Of a stretch of 64,000 bases of DNA, positions 25,126-35,700 are shown piece after piece (the stretch's first letter is position 1; the number at the start of each line of letters is the position of its first letter). The translations under genes and the position numbers were made by a program. The stretch comes from Atlantibacter subterraneus (GTDB lineage: Bacteria; Pseudomonadota; Gammaproteobacteria; Enterobacterales; Enterobacteriaceae). The notes beneath the pieces are model-generated. The model was given only the letters and a program-made list of their open reading frames with translations, was not told where the DNA came from and ran no database searches. The stretch is from the NCBI RefSeq assembly GCF_027853245.1, contig NZ_JAPTZM010000003.1. One strand, 5' to 3'.

Positions 25126-28100
25126 TTACGCCTCCTCGGTTTTGCGGCTAAAACGCGCCCGGGTGTAGTGCGACAGGCGGTCAAACAGTAGGTAAATCAC
25201 CGGGGTGGTGAACAGGGTCAGCACCTGGCTCACCAGCAGCCCGCCCACCATGCCAATGCCCAACGGACGGCGCAGCTCCGCGCCGACCCCGGTACTCAGC
25301 ATCAGCGGTAGCGCGCCAAGCAGCGCCGCCAGGGTGGTCATCAGGATCGGACGAAAACGCAGCAAGCAGGCCTGGTAGATGGCGTCATAAGGGGACTGCC
25401 CCTGTTCACGTTCCGCCGCCAGCGCGAAGTCGATCATCATGATGGCGTTTTTCTTGACGATGCCGATCAGCAGGATGATGCCGATAATCGCAATCACGTC
25501 CAGTTCGCTGCCCGCCAGCATCAGCGCCAGCAGCGCGCCGACGCCTGCAGTTGGCAGCGTGGAGAGGATGGTAATCGGGTGAATAAAGCTCTCATACAGC
25601 ACGCCGAGCACGATATACATCGCCACTACCGAGGCCAGAATCAGCCAGATGGTGTTGCCCAGCGCCGACTGGAAGGCGAGGGTGCTGCCCTGGAACGAGG
25701 TGGTGATATCCGCCGGGAATTCGAGGGTTTTCTCGGCGTCAAGAATCGCGTTCACCGCCTGCTCCAGCGAATACCCGTCGGTCACGTTGAACGAAATAGT
25801 GGTGGACGGGAACTGATCGAGATGGTTAATCGACATCGGCCCGTGGCGCTGCTCAACTTTCGCGATAGCGCTTAACGGCACGATGCCGCCATCGGCGCTG
25901 GTCAGGCGAACAGTGTCCAGCCCGCTGATGCCCGGCGTGGTGCGGGTGTCGTGCTCCAGCACCACGCGATACTGGTTCGCCTGGGTATAAATCGTGGAAA
26001 TCAACCGCTGACCAAAGGCGTTATACAGCGCGTTATCCACGTCGCTCATGCTGATGCCGAGACGGCTGGCGCTGTCGCGGTCGACGTTCACATACGCCAC
26101 CAGCCCCTGATCCTGCCAGTCGCTGCTCACGTCCGACAGCGCGGGCAGGGTGGCGAGTTTGTCCATCAGCGTCGGAACCCAGGTGCTGAGCGCCTCCAGC
26201 GAGTTGCCCTGTAACGTAAACTGATACTGGGTGCGGCTCACCTGGGTATCAATGGTCAGATCCTGTGTCGGTTGCAGATACAGCGCCACCCCCGGCACGT
26301 TTGCCACTGCCTGCTGGAGCCGGGCAATCACCGGCTGAATACGGTCGTCGCGCTCGTCCAGCGGTTTGAGATGGATTTGCAGCCGGGCGCTGTTCAGCGA
26401 GGCGTTAGTGCCGTCCACGCCGACGAACGAGGTCAGGCTTTCCACCGCCGGATCTTTTAAAATCACGTCCGCCACCCGCTGCTGACGCTCCGCCATACTG
26501 GCGAACGACGCCGACTGCGGGGCCTGCAAGGTGCCCTGAATAATGCTGTTATCCTGCACCGGGAAGAAGCCTTTGGGGATTAGCATCCACAGCAGCACCG
26601 TCAGCGCCAGGGTAGCGAACGCCACGCCGAGCGTCAGCCACGGGTGGTTCAGGACCCGCTTTAATCCGCGACCGTAACTGGCAATTACCCGTTCGAAAAA
26701 GCGCTCGCTGGCGCGGGAGAAGCGGTTCTGCTTGCGCAGTGATTCGTGGCTTAACATGCGGGCGCACATCATCGGCGTGAGCGTCAGGGAAACCACGGCG
26801 GAAATCAAAATCGCCACCGCCAGGGTGATGGCGAACTCGCGGAACAATCGGCCAACGATATCGCCCATAAACAGCAGCGGGATCAGCACTGCGATTAAAG
26901 AGAAGGTCAGGGAGATAATAGTAAAGCCGATTTCTCCCGCGCCTTTTAGCGCGGCGGCGAGCGGTTTCTCGCCCTTTTCGATATAGCGCGAGATGTTCTC
27001 GATCACCACGATGGCGTCATCCACCACAAACCCGGTGGCGATTGTCAGCGCCATCAGCGTCAGGTTATTGATCGAGAAATCAAAGAACACCATCACCGCA
27101 AAGGTGCCAACCAGCGACAGCGGCACCGCCACGGCGGGAATGATGGTCGCCGGCACGTTGCGCAGGAAAAGGTAGATAATCATCACCACCAGCGCGATAG
27201 CCAGCATCAGCTCGAACTGGGTGTCGGTCACCGAGGCGCGAATATTGGTGGTGCGGTCGGCCAGCAGCTTCACTTCCACCGATTTCGGCAAACTTTGCGT
27301 CAGCGTGGGCAGCATCTGCCGCACGCTGTCGGCAGTGGCAATGATATTTGCGCCGGGCTGGCGCTGAATATTCATCACGATGGCCTGCTGCTTGTTGGCC
27401 CATGCGCCGAGCCAGCGGTTTTCCGCGCCCTGTTCGATGGTCGCCACATCCCCCAGGCGGATCGCCGCGCCGTTCTGGTAAGCGATAATCAGGTTGCGGT
27501 ATTCATCCGCCGATTTCATCTGGTCGTTGGCCGAGAGAGTGATGGCGCGCTCCGGGCCGTCGAGACTGCCTTTCGCTGAATTGACGTTGGCATTGCTGAT
27601 GGCGGTACGCACGGTTTCGCTGGTTACCCCGAGAGCGGCCAGCGCCTGGGCGTTAAGTTTGACCCGCACCGCCGGACGCTGCCCGCCGGACAGCGTAACC
27701 AGCCCGACGCCGGAAACCTGGGAAATTTTCTGCGCTACCCGGGTTTCCACCATGTCTTCTACCTGGGTCATCGGTAGCGCGCTTGAGGTCACCGCCAGGG
27801 TCATGATCGGCGGGTCCGCCGGATTGACTTTGCTGTACACCGGCGGGTTCGGCAAATCGTTGGGCAGCAGGTTGGTGGCGGCGTTAATAGCCGCCTGCAC
27901 TTCCTGTTCCGCGACGTCCAGCGCTAGTGAAAGCTGGAACTGGAGGGTGATCACGCTGGCACCGCCGGCGCTTTGTGAGGCCATCTGCTTCAGGCCGGAC
28001 ATCTGGCCGAACTGGCGTTCCAGCGGCGCGGTAATCGCCGAGGTCACCACATCCGGGCTGGCCCCGGGATACAGCGTCACCACCTGGATGGTGGGGTAGT

Positions 28101-28248
28101 CCACTTCCGGCAGCGCCGAGACCGGCAGAAAACGGTAGCCCAACACGCCCGCCAGCATAATGGCGATCATCAACAGCGTAGTGGCGACCGGGCGTAGGAT
28201 AAATAGCCGCGACGGCCCGCCGGTGGCGCTCGGAGGTAACACCTGCAT
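25126..28248 (-). CDS. mdtB: RND efflux pump subunit MdtB
   Basis: 1040 residues, the same as E. coli MdtB. RND fold with two large periplasmic loops and the paired Asp residues in GFVVDDAIVV (near 410). Its ATG overlaps the mdtA stop by one base (TGATG). MdtB and MdtC here share clear paralogous sequence throughout, as expected for the duplicated pump genes. Confidence 0.97.
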   Translation of the reverse strand: MQVLPPSATGGPSRLFILRPVATTLLMIAIMLAGVLGYRFLPVSALPEVDYPTIQVVTLYPGASPDVVTSAITAPLERQFGQMSGLKQMASQSAGGASVITLQFQLSLALDVAEQEVQAAINAATNLLPNDLPNPPVYSKVNPADPPIMTLAVTSSALPMTQVEDMVETRVAQKISQVSGVGLVTLSGGQRPAVRVKLNAQALAALGVTSETVRTAISNANVNSAKGSLDGPERAITLSANDQMKSADEYRNLIIAYQNGAAIRLGDVATIEQGAENRWLGAWANKQQAIVMNIQRQPGANIIATADSVRQMLPTLTQSLPKSVEVKLLADRTTNIRASVTDTQFELMLAIALVVMIIYLFLRNVPATIIPAVAVPLSLVGTFAVMVFFDFSINNLTLMALTIATGFVVDDAIVVIENISRYIEKGEKPLAAALKGAGEIGFTIISLTFSLIAVLIPLLFMGDIVGRLFREFAITLAVAILISAVVSLTLTPMMCARMLSHESLRKQNRFSRASERFFERVIASYGRGLKRVLNHPWLTLGVAFATLALTVLLWMLIPKGFFPVQDNSIIQGTLQAPQSASFASMAERQQRVADVILKDPAVESLTSFVGVDGTNASLNSARLQIHLKPLDERDDRIQPVIARLQQAVANVPGVALYLQPTQDLTIDTQVSRTQYQFTLQGNSLEALSTWVPTLMDKLATLPALSDVSSDWQDQGLVAYVNVDRDSASRLGISMSDVDNALYNAFGQRLISTIYTQANQYRVVLEHDTRTTPGISGLDTVRLTSADGGIVPLSAIAKVEQRHGPMSINHLDQFPSTTISFNVTDGYSLEQAVNAILDAEKTLEFPADITTSFQGSTLAFQSALGNTIWLILASVVAMYIVLGVLYESFIHPITILSTLPTAGVGALLALMLAGSELDVIAIIGIILLIGIVKKNAIMMIDFALAAEREQGQSPYDAIYQACLLRFRPILMTTLAALLGALPLMLSTGVGAELRRPLGIGMVGGLLVSQVLTLFTTPVIYLLFDRLSHYTRARFSRKTEEA

Positions 28249-29474
28249 CAGGACTGCGCTCCCTGTGGTTTCTGCGATGGTGCCTCAGTTTGAGCGTTAT
28301 GTGCTTCCACCACTTCCACGCTGGCTCCTTCGGTCAGGCGGTCGATCCCGTCGGTCACCACGCGATCGCCTGCCGACAGCCCGGCGGCAATCACCACTTT
28401 TTCGCTGTCCTGAATTCCGGTGGTCACGGTGTGCTTGCTGACTTTGTTATCGCTGTTCAGCACCCACACGAAGTGGCCGTCGTTGCCCATTTGCAGCGCA
28501 GCGGTGGGTATAACGATGGCATCCTGTTGAGTGTCTACCAGCATGCGTGCGTTAACGAACTGGTTGGGAAACAGGGCGTCGTCCTGATTCTCGAAACGGC
28601 CCTTAAGCTTAATGGTGCCGGTGGTGGCGTCGATTTGGTTATCCAGACTCAGTAAGGTTCCGGTGCTGAGCTTCTGCTTATTGGTGCGATCCCAGGCTTC
28701 CACCGTCAGGGTTTTCCCGGCCTTTTGCGCCTGTACGATGGTGGCGATATCGCTCTCCGGCAGGGTGAACAGCACGTCGATAGGATGGGTCTGGGTCAGC
28801 ACCACAATACCGTTAGTGTCGCCGCTGGAAATCTGATTGCCGATATCCACCTGCTTAAGGCCGACGCGCCCGTCCACTGGCGCGGTGATGCGGCTCCAGG
28901 TCAACTGTAACTGCGCGCTGGCGACAGCGGCTTCATCGGCCTTGATGGTGCCGAGAGTTTCATTAACCAGCGCCTGCTGGGCATCCAGCTCCTGGCGCGA
29001 AACCAGGTTGGTTTTGCTCAACTGCTGATAGCGCGCTAAATCGCGCCGGGCATTGGCGAGGGTGGCTTTGTCGCGCGCCAACTGACCTTCGGCCTGGGCC
29101 AATGCAACCTTAAACTGGCTGGGGTCGATTTCCGCCAGCAAATCGCCCGCTTTCACCTGCTGCCCTTCCTGAAAGTGCAGCGCCATCAACTGCCCGTCAA
29201 CCCGGCTGCGCACGGTAACGGTATTGGCGGCGGTGATGGTGCCCAGCCCGGAAAGATAGCGGGGAACCGCTGCGCTGACGGCGGTTGCCGCCTGTACCGG
29301 CGCGAGCGCACCGCGCATGCCGGGGCGACCACCGCCCGCTTTGCGCTGCTGGCCGGAAGCCTGCTGACCCGACGGCGCGTCTGGCTTCTGAGCGTGCCAG
29401 TACCACACGCCCGCTACGATGGCGATAACAATAACGATGAGCCACATCCAACGCGATAAACCAGTACCTTTCAT
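28248..29474 (-). CDS. mdtA: Membrane-fusion protein MdtA
   Basis: 408 residues (E. coli 415). An N-terminal membrane helix (WLIVIVIAIVAGVWYW) is not followed by a lipobox, so it is anchored as a transmembrane protein. Next come the lipoyl halves, an alpha-hairpin (about 115-190) and beta-barrel domains of the HlyD/AcrA family. It links MdtBC to TolC. It is the first gene of mdtABCD-baeSR, with the promoter in the 29475-29690 region. Confidence 0.97.
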   Translation of the reverse strand: MKGTGLSRWMWLIVIVIAIVAGVWYWHAQKPDAPSGQQASGQQRKAGGGRPGMRGALAPVQAATAVSAAVPRYLSGLGTITAANTVTVRSRVDGQLMALHFQEGQQVKAGDLLAEIDPSQFKVALAQAEGQLARDKATLANARRDLARYQQLSKTNLVSRQELDAQQALVNETLGTIKADEAAVASAQLQLTWSRITAPVDGRVGLKQVDIGNQISSGDTNGIVVLTQTHPIDVLFTLPESDIATIVQAQKAGKTLTVEAWDRTNKQKLSTGTLLSLDNQIDATTGTIKLKGRFENQDDALFPNQFVNARMLVDTQQDAIVIPTAALQMGNDGHFVWVLNSDNKVSKHTVTTGIQDSEKVVIAAGLSAGDRVVTDGIDRLTEGASVEVVEAHNAQTEAPSQKPQGAQS

Positions 29475-29542
29475 AAGTTAAACGTCTTCTTATCCTGAAA
29501 CGATTAGGCGTAATGATACTAGTTTAGAGATCAGCGACGGGG

Positions 29543-29560
29543 GAAAAATGGAGGAAATAT
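29543..29560 (-). promoter_or_regulatory. Possible BaeR box upstream of mdtA
   Basis: The minus strand reads ATTTCCTCCATTTTT about 70-85 bases before mdtA. It resembles the TCTCCAT core of the published BaeR recognition sequence, but only partly. Its place between mdtA and the divergent toxin gene is right for the known BaeR-dependent promoter. Confidence 0.25.
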
Positions 29561-29662
29561 GGAACAGCGTCAGGATTCCTCCGAATCAACGCTTTTGTTC
29601 GAGATTTCTCGCAGGATCGAGACGGGAATCAGCCGTACAAATTTCGACAGTATAGAGTGTGG

Positions 29663-29675
29663 TTTAGGCACTAAA
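29663..29675. promoter_or_regulatory. Candidate operator of the toxin-antitoxin locus
   Basis: TTTAG-GCA-CTAAA is a 5-3-5 inverted repeat 27 bases upstream of the toxin start. HigA-type antitoxins repress their own promoter through such short palindromes. No binding evidence is available. Confidence 0.3.
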
Positions 29676-29701
29676 TATAAATTACACTTTATGAGGTGGT
29701 T

Positions 29702-30055
29702 ATGACATGGACGGTTGTCTTTACGCCGGAGTTTGAACAATGGCTGTATAACCAGGAACCGGGATTGAAAAATCGCGTTAACGCCGCGTTATTAACCCTT
29801 GAGTTAACCGGCCCGGCGCTGGGTCGACCACGCGTTGATACGCTTTTTGGTTCCTTTTACCCCAATATGAAAGAGTTACGCCTGCAATATGCTGGCGACC
29901 CGTAGCGAATTTGTTTCGCTTTTGATTATAGCCGGCAAGCGATAATGCTTTACGGTGGGAAGAAAACGGGGCAGAAGCGCTTTTATACAACATTGATCAC
30001 GCGGGTTGACGCGATTTTTGCGCGCTACCTTGCCCGCAAAAAGGATCGGGAATGA
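29702..30055 (+). pseudogene. HigB/RelE-family toxin gene interrupted by one amber codon
   Basis: From the ATG at 29702 (GAGG 5 bases before) the frame reads a typical Gp49-like/HigB toxin start (TWTVVFTPEFEQWL; KELRLQYAGDP) and hits TAG at 29903-29905, codon 68. In the same frame it continues without another stop to TGA at 30053-30055, giving the expected second half (FAFDYSRQAIM, GKKTGQKRFYTTLI, ARYLARKK). Most relatives have Trp after GDP, so the lesion is probably TGG to TAG, one base. The stop overlaps the antitoxin start by 4 bases, as in intact loci. A truncated 67-residue product would lack the catalytic C-terminal half. Readthrough by an amber suppressor or a sequencing error would restore a 117-residue toxin. 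Confidence 0.8.
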
Positions 30056-30348
30056 AAACATTACAGCAACACCTGGCAGAGCTTACCCCTGAACATCGGG
30101 CCGAAATTGAGCGTTTGGCTGAAGAGTTCGCTGCCGAAAATGGCTTACCGACCATCAGAGAAATGCGCGCCATGTCGCAGCAGGAGCTTGCCGAAAGGCT
30201 GGGCGTAACCCAGCCTGCGGTGGCCGCCATGGAGCGGCGCGGAGATGATATTAAAGTCTCGACGTTGAAACGTTACGCAGAAGCCCTGGGCGGTGAATTG
30301 AAGATCAGCATCGAACTGCCCGAAGGAAGCAGAGTGATTTCACTCTGA
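30052..30348 (+). CDS. HigA-type antitoxin, XRE-family HTH
   Basis: 98 residues. An N-terminal helical part (toxin-binding side in this toxin-first family) is followed by an XRE helix-turn-helix, MSQQELAERLGVTQPAVAAM (about residues 43-62), and the LKRYAEALGGELKISIEL tail common to HigA/NadS antitoxins. It is intact although the toxin upstream is interrupted. The ATG overlaps the toxin stop (ATGA). Confidence 0.88.
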   Translation: MKTLQQHLAELTPEHRAEIERLAEEFAAENGLPTIREMRAMSQQELAERLGVTQPAVAAMERRGDDIKVSTLKRYAEALGGELKISIELPEGSRVISL

Positions 30349-30370
30349 ACTTCCCCAGACAACTCAGCTA

Positions 30371-31723
30371 TTACCTAAACACCACGTTCGCCCAGCGGGC
30401 CAGCCCGGCGGTGACCGAGCCGAAATCGTCGCCGCCACGAATCGGCGTTCCGGGCAAATACGCGGCCAGCAGATTGCGGATCAGCGGCGAGCGGGCGCTG
30501 CCGCCGGTGAGATAAATCACCTCCGGCGTGATATGGCTGGCTTCCAGCGCCAGAGTCACCTGTTCGATAATGCGTTGCAACGGCTGGGTCAGCGCTGCTT
30601 CCAGTTCGGTTTGCGAAATGGCGGCCTGCAGGTCGTCAGTGATAAACGGCATCCGCGCCAGGTGGTTATCCCCGGCAGAGAGCGCGATTTTGCTCTCCTC
30701 GGCGACCCGCACCAGACGGTAGCTCAGACGCTGCTGCCACACTTTACGCAGTCTGGCGACGTCGTCAGGCGCTTTAGCGTCGCGGATCAAATCCAGCAGC
30801 AGCCGGCCATTGGCTGCGCTGTAAAAATCGCTTTGCGCCGGGACGTCGTTGATGGCCACCGCGTTCCACCAGGGCAGCGTCGGCAGGGCGATACCTTTCT
30901 GGGTTTCGCCACCCATGCCTAACAGCGGCATCAGCTGTTTAAATGCCAGAGCGATATCCAGATCGTTACCGCCGATGCGGCAGCCGCTGTGGCCTAACAG
31001 GCTGGCTTCGCGATCGGCTTTCATCGCCCACTGCGGCCCCATTAACAGTACCGAGCAGTCGGTGGTGCCGCCGCCGATATCCACCACCAGCACGCGCGTT
31101 TCCTGGGTCAGGGTGGATTCAAAATCCAGCCCGGCGGCGACGGGTTCATATTGAAATACCACATCGCGAAAACCGGCGCGCTGCGCCGCGCGTTCGAGAA
31201 TGCCCTGCGCCTGGGCGTTGGCGTCATCGCCGCCCAGCCCCTGGAAGTTAATCGGACGGCCAATAACCGCCTGGTCGATGGCCTCGTGGGTTTGTGCGGC
31301 GGCGGTGTTGCGGATATGCAGCATCATGGCGCATACCAGATCTTCAAACAGCGCTACCTGCTGCGGCTTCAGGCCGCTTGCGCCGAGAAACGACTTCGGC
31401 GATTTAACAAACCAGACCTCTTCCGGGTCGTCCATATAATGCTGCAACGCCGCCAGCCCGAACTGCACGCTGGCGTCGCTAACCCGAATATCTTCTTCGC
31501 GGTTAGCGTTAATCGCCCGGCGCAGCAGCGCTTTGTTTTCATCGCCCGGCGTCGGGACATCGTGACAGCGGTACAGCCATTCGCTCACCGCCTCGCGGGT
31601 GGGCGCACACAGCATCGACGGCAGCAGCGGCGAATCGTTTTCCAGCGTCAGCATCTGCGGCGTGCCGTCGCGCATCATCGCTACCGAACAGTTCGCGGTG
31701 CCGTAATCAAAACCAATAAACAT
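30371..31723 (-). CDS. yegD: Hsp70-like chaperone protein YegD
   Basis: 450 residues from the ATG at 31723, matching E. coli YegD in length and N terminus (MFIGFDYGTANCSV). An earlier ATG at 31729 would add two residues; GGGG 7 bases upstream favours 31723. The actin/Hsp70 ATPase motifs are present (FDYGTANCSVAMM, VDIGGGTTDCSVLLMG, LTGGSARSPLIRNLL), but the protein stops after the nucleotide-binding domain and lacks the peptide-binding domain of DnaK. Substrate unknown. Divergent from alkA. Confidence 0.94.
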   Translation of the reverse strand: MFIGFDYGTANCSVAMMRDGTPQMLTLENDSPLLPSMLCAPTREAVSEWLYRCHDVPTPGDENKALLRRAINANREEDIRVSDASVQFGLAALQHYMDDPEEVWFVKSPKSFLGASGLKPQQVALFEDLVCAMMLHIRNTAAAQTHEAIDQAVIGRPINFQGLGGDDANAQAQGILERAAQRAGFRDVVFQYEPVAAGLDFESTLTQETRVLVVDIGGGTTDCSVLLMGPQWAMKADREASLLGHSGCRIGGNDLDIALAFKQLMPLLGMGGETQKGIALPTLPWWNAVAINDVPAQSDFYSAANGRLLLDLIRDAKAPDDVARLRKVWQQRLSYRLVRVAEESKIALSAGDNHLARMPFITDDLQAAISQTELEAALTQPLQRIIEQVTLALEASHITPEVIYLTGGSARSPLIRNLLAAYLPGTPIRGGDDFGSVTAGLARWANVVFR

Positions 31724-31854
31724 TTTCATCCCCATGCCTGTGAAGAAGGGGGGCGACTTTAGCTGAATGTGGTGCGGGCAGCAATCGGAATAGTAAAGCA
31801 AGGCGAAACGGGCAGGAAACGGCTACCCTGAATCCAGTCATTCAAGGAGATAGC

Positions 31855-32709
31855 ATGTTTATAATTGACTACCGCGGCCCGTACGACTGGGCCTGGATGT
31901 GCGGCTTTTTACGCCACCGTACCGTCGAGGGCGTCGAAATTATTAACGATGACAGCCTGCAGCGGGTGATGGCTATTGGCGATGCCCGGGGGCTGGCCAC
32001 CATTCACATCGCCGGTAATAACCAGCTGCACGTCACCCTGAGCGACGGCCTGCTGCCGGTTGCCGACGAGGCGCTGGCGCGGCTGCGCCGCTGGCTGGAT
32101 TTAGAGACCGACCCACAACCCATTATCGACACCCTGGGCGAACTCGCCGACCCGATACCGGGTTTACGGCTGCCCGGCTGCGTCGATCCGTTTGAGCAGA
32201 TGATCCGCGCGGTATTAGGCCAGCTGGTGAGCGTCGCTATGGCGGCGAAACTGACCGGTAAACTGGTGCAGGCGTATGGTGAACCGCTGGCTGGTGAACC
32301 GGGCTGGCGCTGTTTTCCGGATGCGCAGATCCTGGCCAGTGCTCGCTGGGAGGCGTTAAAAGCGCTGGGCATGTCGAAAATGCGGGCAGACGCTATCATC
32401 AACCTGGCGCAGCTGTGTCTGGACGGGCAGCTGATGCTGTCCCGCCCGGAAAATGTCGAGCAGGGCATTAAAGCGCTGATGAAACTGCCGGGGATTGGCC
32501 GCTGGACCGCCAGCTATTTCGCGTTGCGCGGCTGGCAAAGCCCCGACGTGTTTTTGCCGGATGACTACGCCATCAAACTGCGCTTCCCCGGCATGACCCC
32601 CGTGCAAATTCGCCGCTACGCCGAGCGCTGGTCGCCCTGGCGCTCGTATGCGTTATTGCACATCTGGTATAACCACGGCTGGCAGCCGGATCAGTTAATC
32701 GCGAAGTAA
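31855..32709 (+). CDS. alkA: DNA-3-methyladenine glycosylase II AlkA
   Basis: 284 residues (E. coli 282). It removes 3-methyladenine and other alkylated bases from DNA. An N-terminal AlkA_N domain is followed by a helix-hairpin-helix glycosylase domain with LPGIGRWTASYFALRGW (about residues 210-226) and the catalytic Asp in VFLPDDYAIK (near 238). The start follows AAGGAG. In E. coli it is induced by methylated Ada; a good Ada box was not identified here. It overlaps the 3' end of dgcE by 19 bases, tail to tail. Confidence 0.96.
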   Translation: MFIIDYRGPYDWAWMCGFLRHRTVEGVEIINDDSLQRVMAIGDARGLATIHIAGNNQLHVTLSDGLLPVADEALARLRRWLDLETDPQPIIDTLGELADPIPGLRLPGCVDPFEQMIRAVLGQLVSVAMAAKLTGKLVQAYGEPLAGEPGWRCFPDAQILASARWEALKALGMSKMRADAIINLAQLCLDGQLMLSRPENVEQGIKALMKLPGIGRWTASYFALRGWQSPDVFLPDDYAIKLRFPGMTPVQIRRYAERWSPWRSYALLHIWYNHGWQPDQLIAK

Positions 32710-35700
32710 CCCTGGTTAAGCAGCATATCCAGCGGCTGGGTCTGGGCAATGGTATCGCCCCAAATCATATCGATGCCGATGCCGGAAAGCGTGTCCATAA
32801 TCAGCGCCTGATCGGCGGGGCCGGCGATGCACTTCAGCCCCAGGCGCTGGGCGTGCCCCTGGATTATGGTCACCATCATCTCATCCATCAGGTTGGTGTG
32901 AACATCCGTGACCAGCTCCGGCTCAATCATCACGTAATCGCACATCTGGCGCGTCAGTTGGTTAAAGATCTCCATATCGCGCCCAACCTGGCTGACAATA
33001 ATGCGGCAACCGGCATTGCGCAGCTTGATCATATTGTTTTTGGCACGCTCGTCCTCCGCCAGCAGCACGTCGCTATGGAGAGTGAAGTGCAATAAGCGCG
33101 GCGGCAGCGCGCTGGTGCTCAGCGCCGCCAGTATCTCGTTAATGGTCTCATCGCTGGCGATGCCCTGAGGCGACAAAGGTAGGGCGACACCAAACCCTTT
33201 CAGCGTGATAGCGGTGGCGTGGTTGTGCAGAAAATCAGTAAACACGCGGCGGTCAAGCGCGCATGAGAGCGCGGGGTCAGTGAGGCCCGAGCGAAACGAC
33301 GCTTCCTCCAGCACATTGCCTTCGCTGGTCCACAGTCGCAGCGACAGGATCCAGAAGTTAATGGATTCCGGTATGCGCGGCGACGCCACGGCGCGCGCCA
33401 GTAGCATCATATGATTGTCGTTAATAATCCGCGCCTGTTCTTCATGGGCCAGTAACGTGCGCTGCTGCTGTAAGTGCTGCTGCTGCGGTTCGTACACCGT
33501 AACCATGCCGCGCCCTTTGTTTTTTGACGCGTAGCAGGCGATATCCGCCTGTGACATCACCTCTGAAGCCAGATTATTACTGGCGTCGATCAGCGTGATC
33601 CCGGCGCTGGCACCGATGCGGTGCAGGCGGCCTTCCCACATAAAGTGGTAGTCGTTCACCGCCTGAATCAGCCGGGTTGAGATGGTATACGCGTTTTCGA
33701 TGCCGCAGTCCGGCAACAGCAGGCCGAATTCGTCGCCGCCGAGGCGCGCCAGAATATCGGTGGTGCGCAGCATGCCCAGCATCAGCGATGCCAGTTCGCG
33801 CAGTAGGGCATCCCCCGCTGCATGGCCTGCTGTGTCGTTTACCGCTTTAAAGCGGTCGAGGTCGATGCACACCAGCGCATGGCGCTGATGGTTTTCGCCC
33901 ACGCTTTGCAGCAGGCGTTTGAGATGATTTTCGAAACTCACGCGGTTCGCCAGATGGGTGAGTGCATCGTGCGAGGCGCTGTAGCTCAGCTGGCGCAGCA
34001 TTTTGCGTGATTCGGTGACGTCCTGAATCACCAGCACCGAGCCGATGTTTTGCCCATCCAGGGTGCTGAGCGGCGTCACGGTGTAGTGAATATCGTAGCT
34101 TCCACCGTTGCGGCAGTGCAGCACCACGTCCTGTTCGATGGCGGTGCGGCTGACGTCTCCGCTGTGGATATTTTCCATCAGCGGCCCTTTGTCGCCGAAG
34201 GTAATGCGCAGCACCGACAGCAGCGGTTGGCCCATAGCCTGCTCCTGCGACCAGCCGCTCATGGTCTCCGCGACCGGGTTCATAAAGGTCACGTTCATAT
34301 CGACGTCGGTACAAATTACCGCTTCGCCGATAGAGTCGAGCGTAATATGCAAACGCTCTTTTTCCTGGAATAGCGCCTCGTTAAGCTGTTTAACTTCGGT
34401 CATATCCATATTCACGCCCAGCAGCCGCTCCACATCGCCCTGCTTATTAATGACGCGATTGGCAAGGGCGCGAATATGGCGGATGCCTTCACTGACCTGA
34501 ATGCGGAATTCGATTTTAAACGGGATGCGCGCTTTTAGCGCATCGTTGATCGTCATCTCGACTGAACCGAGATCTTCTTTTACCACTCTGGACGCCCAAA
34601 GTTGGTAGGTGGGCTTGATGTGAGGTGGAATATCGTACAGCTCGAACATCCGCTTATCCCAGCTAATAATGTCGGGCCCTAACTCCCATTCCCAGATACC
34701 GATGCCGCCCGCCTCGTTAGCCAGCGTAATGCGCTCCATCAAGCGTTTATTCATCCATTCGGTATGCTTGAGATCGTTAATATCTTCAATCTGGGCAATA
34801 AAATAGAGCGGCGCACCGTTATTATCCCGCACCACCGAAACCGACATCAGCGCCCAGACCACTTCACCGGCATGGTTGAAGTAGCGCTTTTCCATGGAAT
34901 AGCTGTTGATATCGCCTTTAATCAGGCTCTCCAGCTGTTCCAGATCGTCATGTAAATCTTCCGGCCAGGTGATTTGCTGGAATGTCATGCCGCACATTTT
35001 TTCCGGGGGATATCCCAGAAACTGGCACAGGGATTTATTGACCTGTAGCCAGCGGCCATCAATCGACACCAGCGCCATGCCGATTGAAGAGTACTCCATG
35101 GCGTTACGAAAGCGGGTTTCGCTCTCGGAAATATGCTTACGCTCTTCGCGAAACGCATACATCACCATAGTCATCACATTAGCGGGCAGCAGGATCAGCA
35201 AGAACGGCAGCCAGGGCGCATTGACCATCACCGAAGGATGCGGCGCGGTGAGCATTTCCGGGTTGCGGGTGAGCGTCAGGGAGACCACCATCACCGTCGC
35301 CAGGAAAATCGTGAACGCCTCCAGACGCGGCAGCCGAATGGCGCTCCACATCAACAGCACGATGATAAAGGTAAACGGCCAGGGCAGATAATGCAGCGCC
35401 AGCCAGCTCAGCGCCAGCGTCAAGCACAGCGATCCCAGCGTTTCGACCAACAGCCGTGGATTGCGATGGCGTAGCAAATAGTGGGATTTAAACAGCAGAC
35501 CAATCGGTACCAGCGCGATGGCGGCAATCGTCTCGGATAATACCCATACAAAAAACGTTCGTAGATTTTCGTCGTTCGGCGTAAAAATAACCGCCAAAAC
35601 CGCACCGAATAACGGGGGAATAACCGCGCTGCCGATCGCCAGCTTTACCCAGTTGTTGAGATTTTGTAATGGATTGGCAGAGGGCAGAAGTTTGCGCAGT

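Noticed and set aside
32691..33400. Active EAL phosphodiesterase domain at the DgcE C terminus
   Set aside because: The EAL signature and metal-binding residues are not visible, so only the GGDEF activity is supported.
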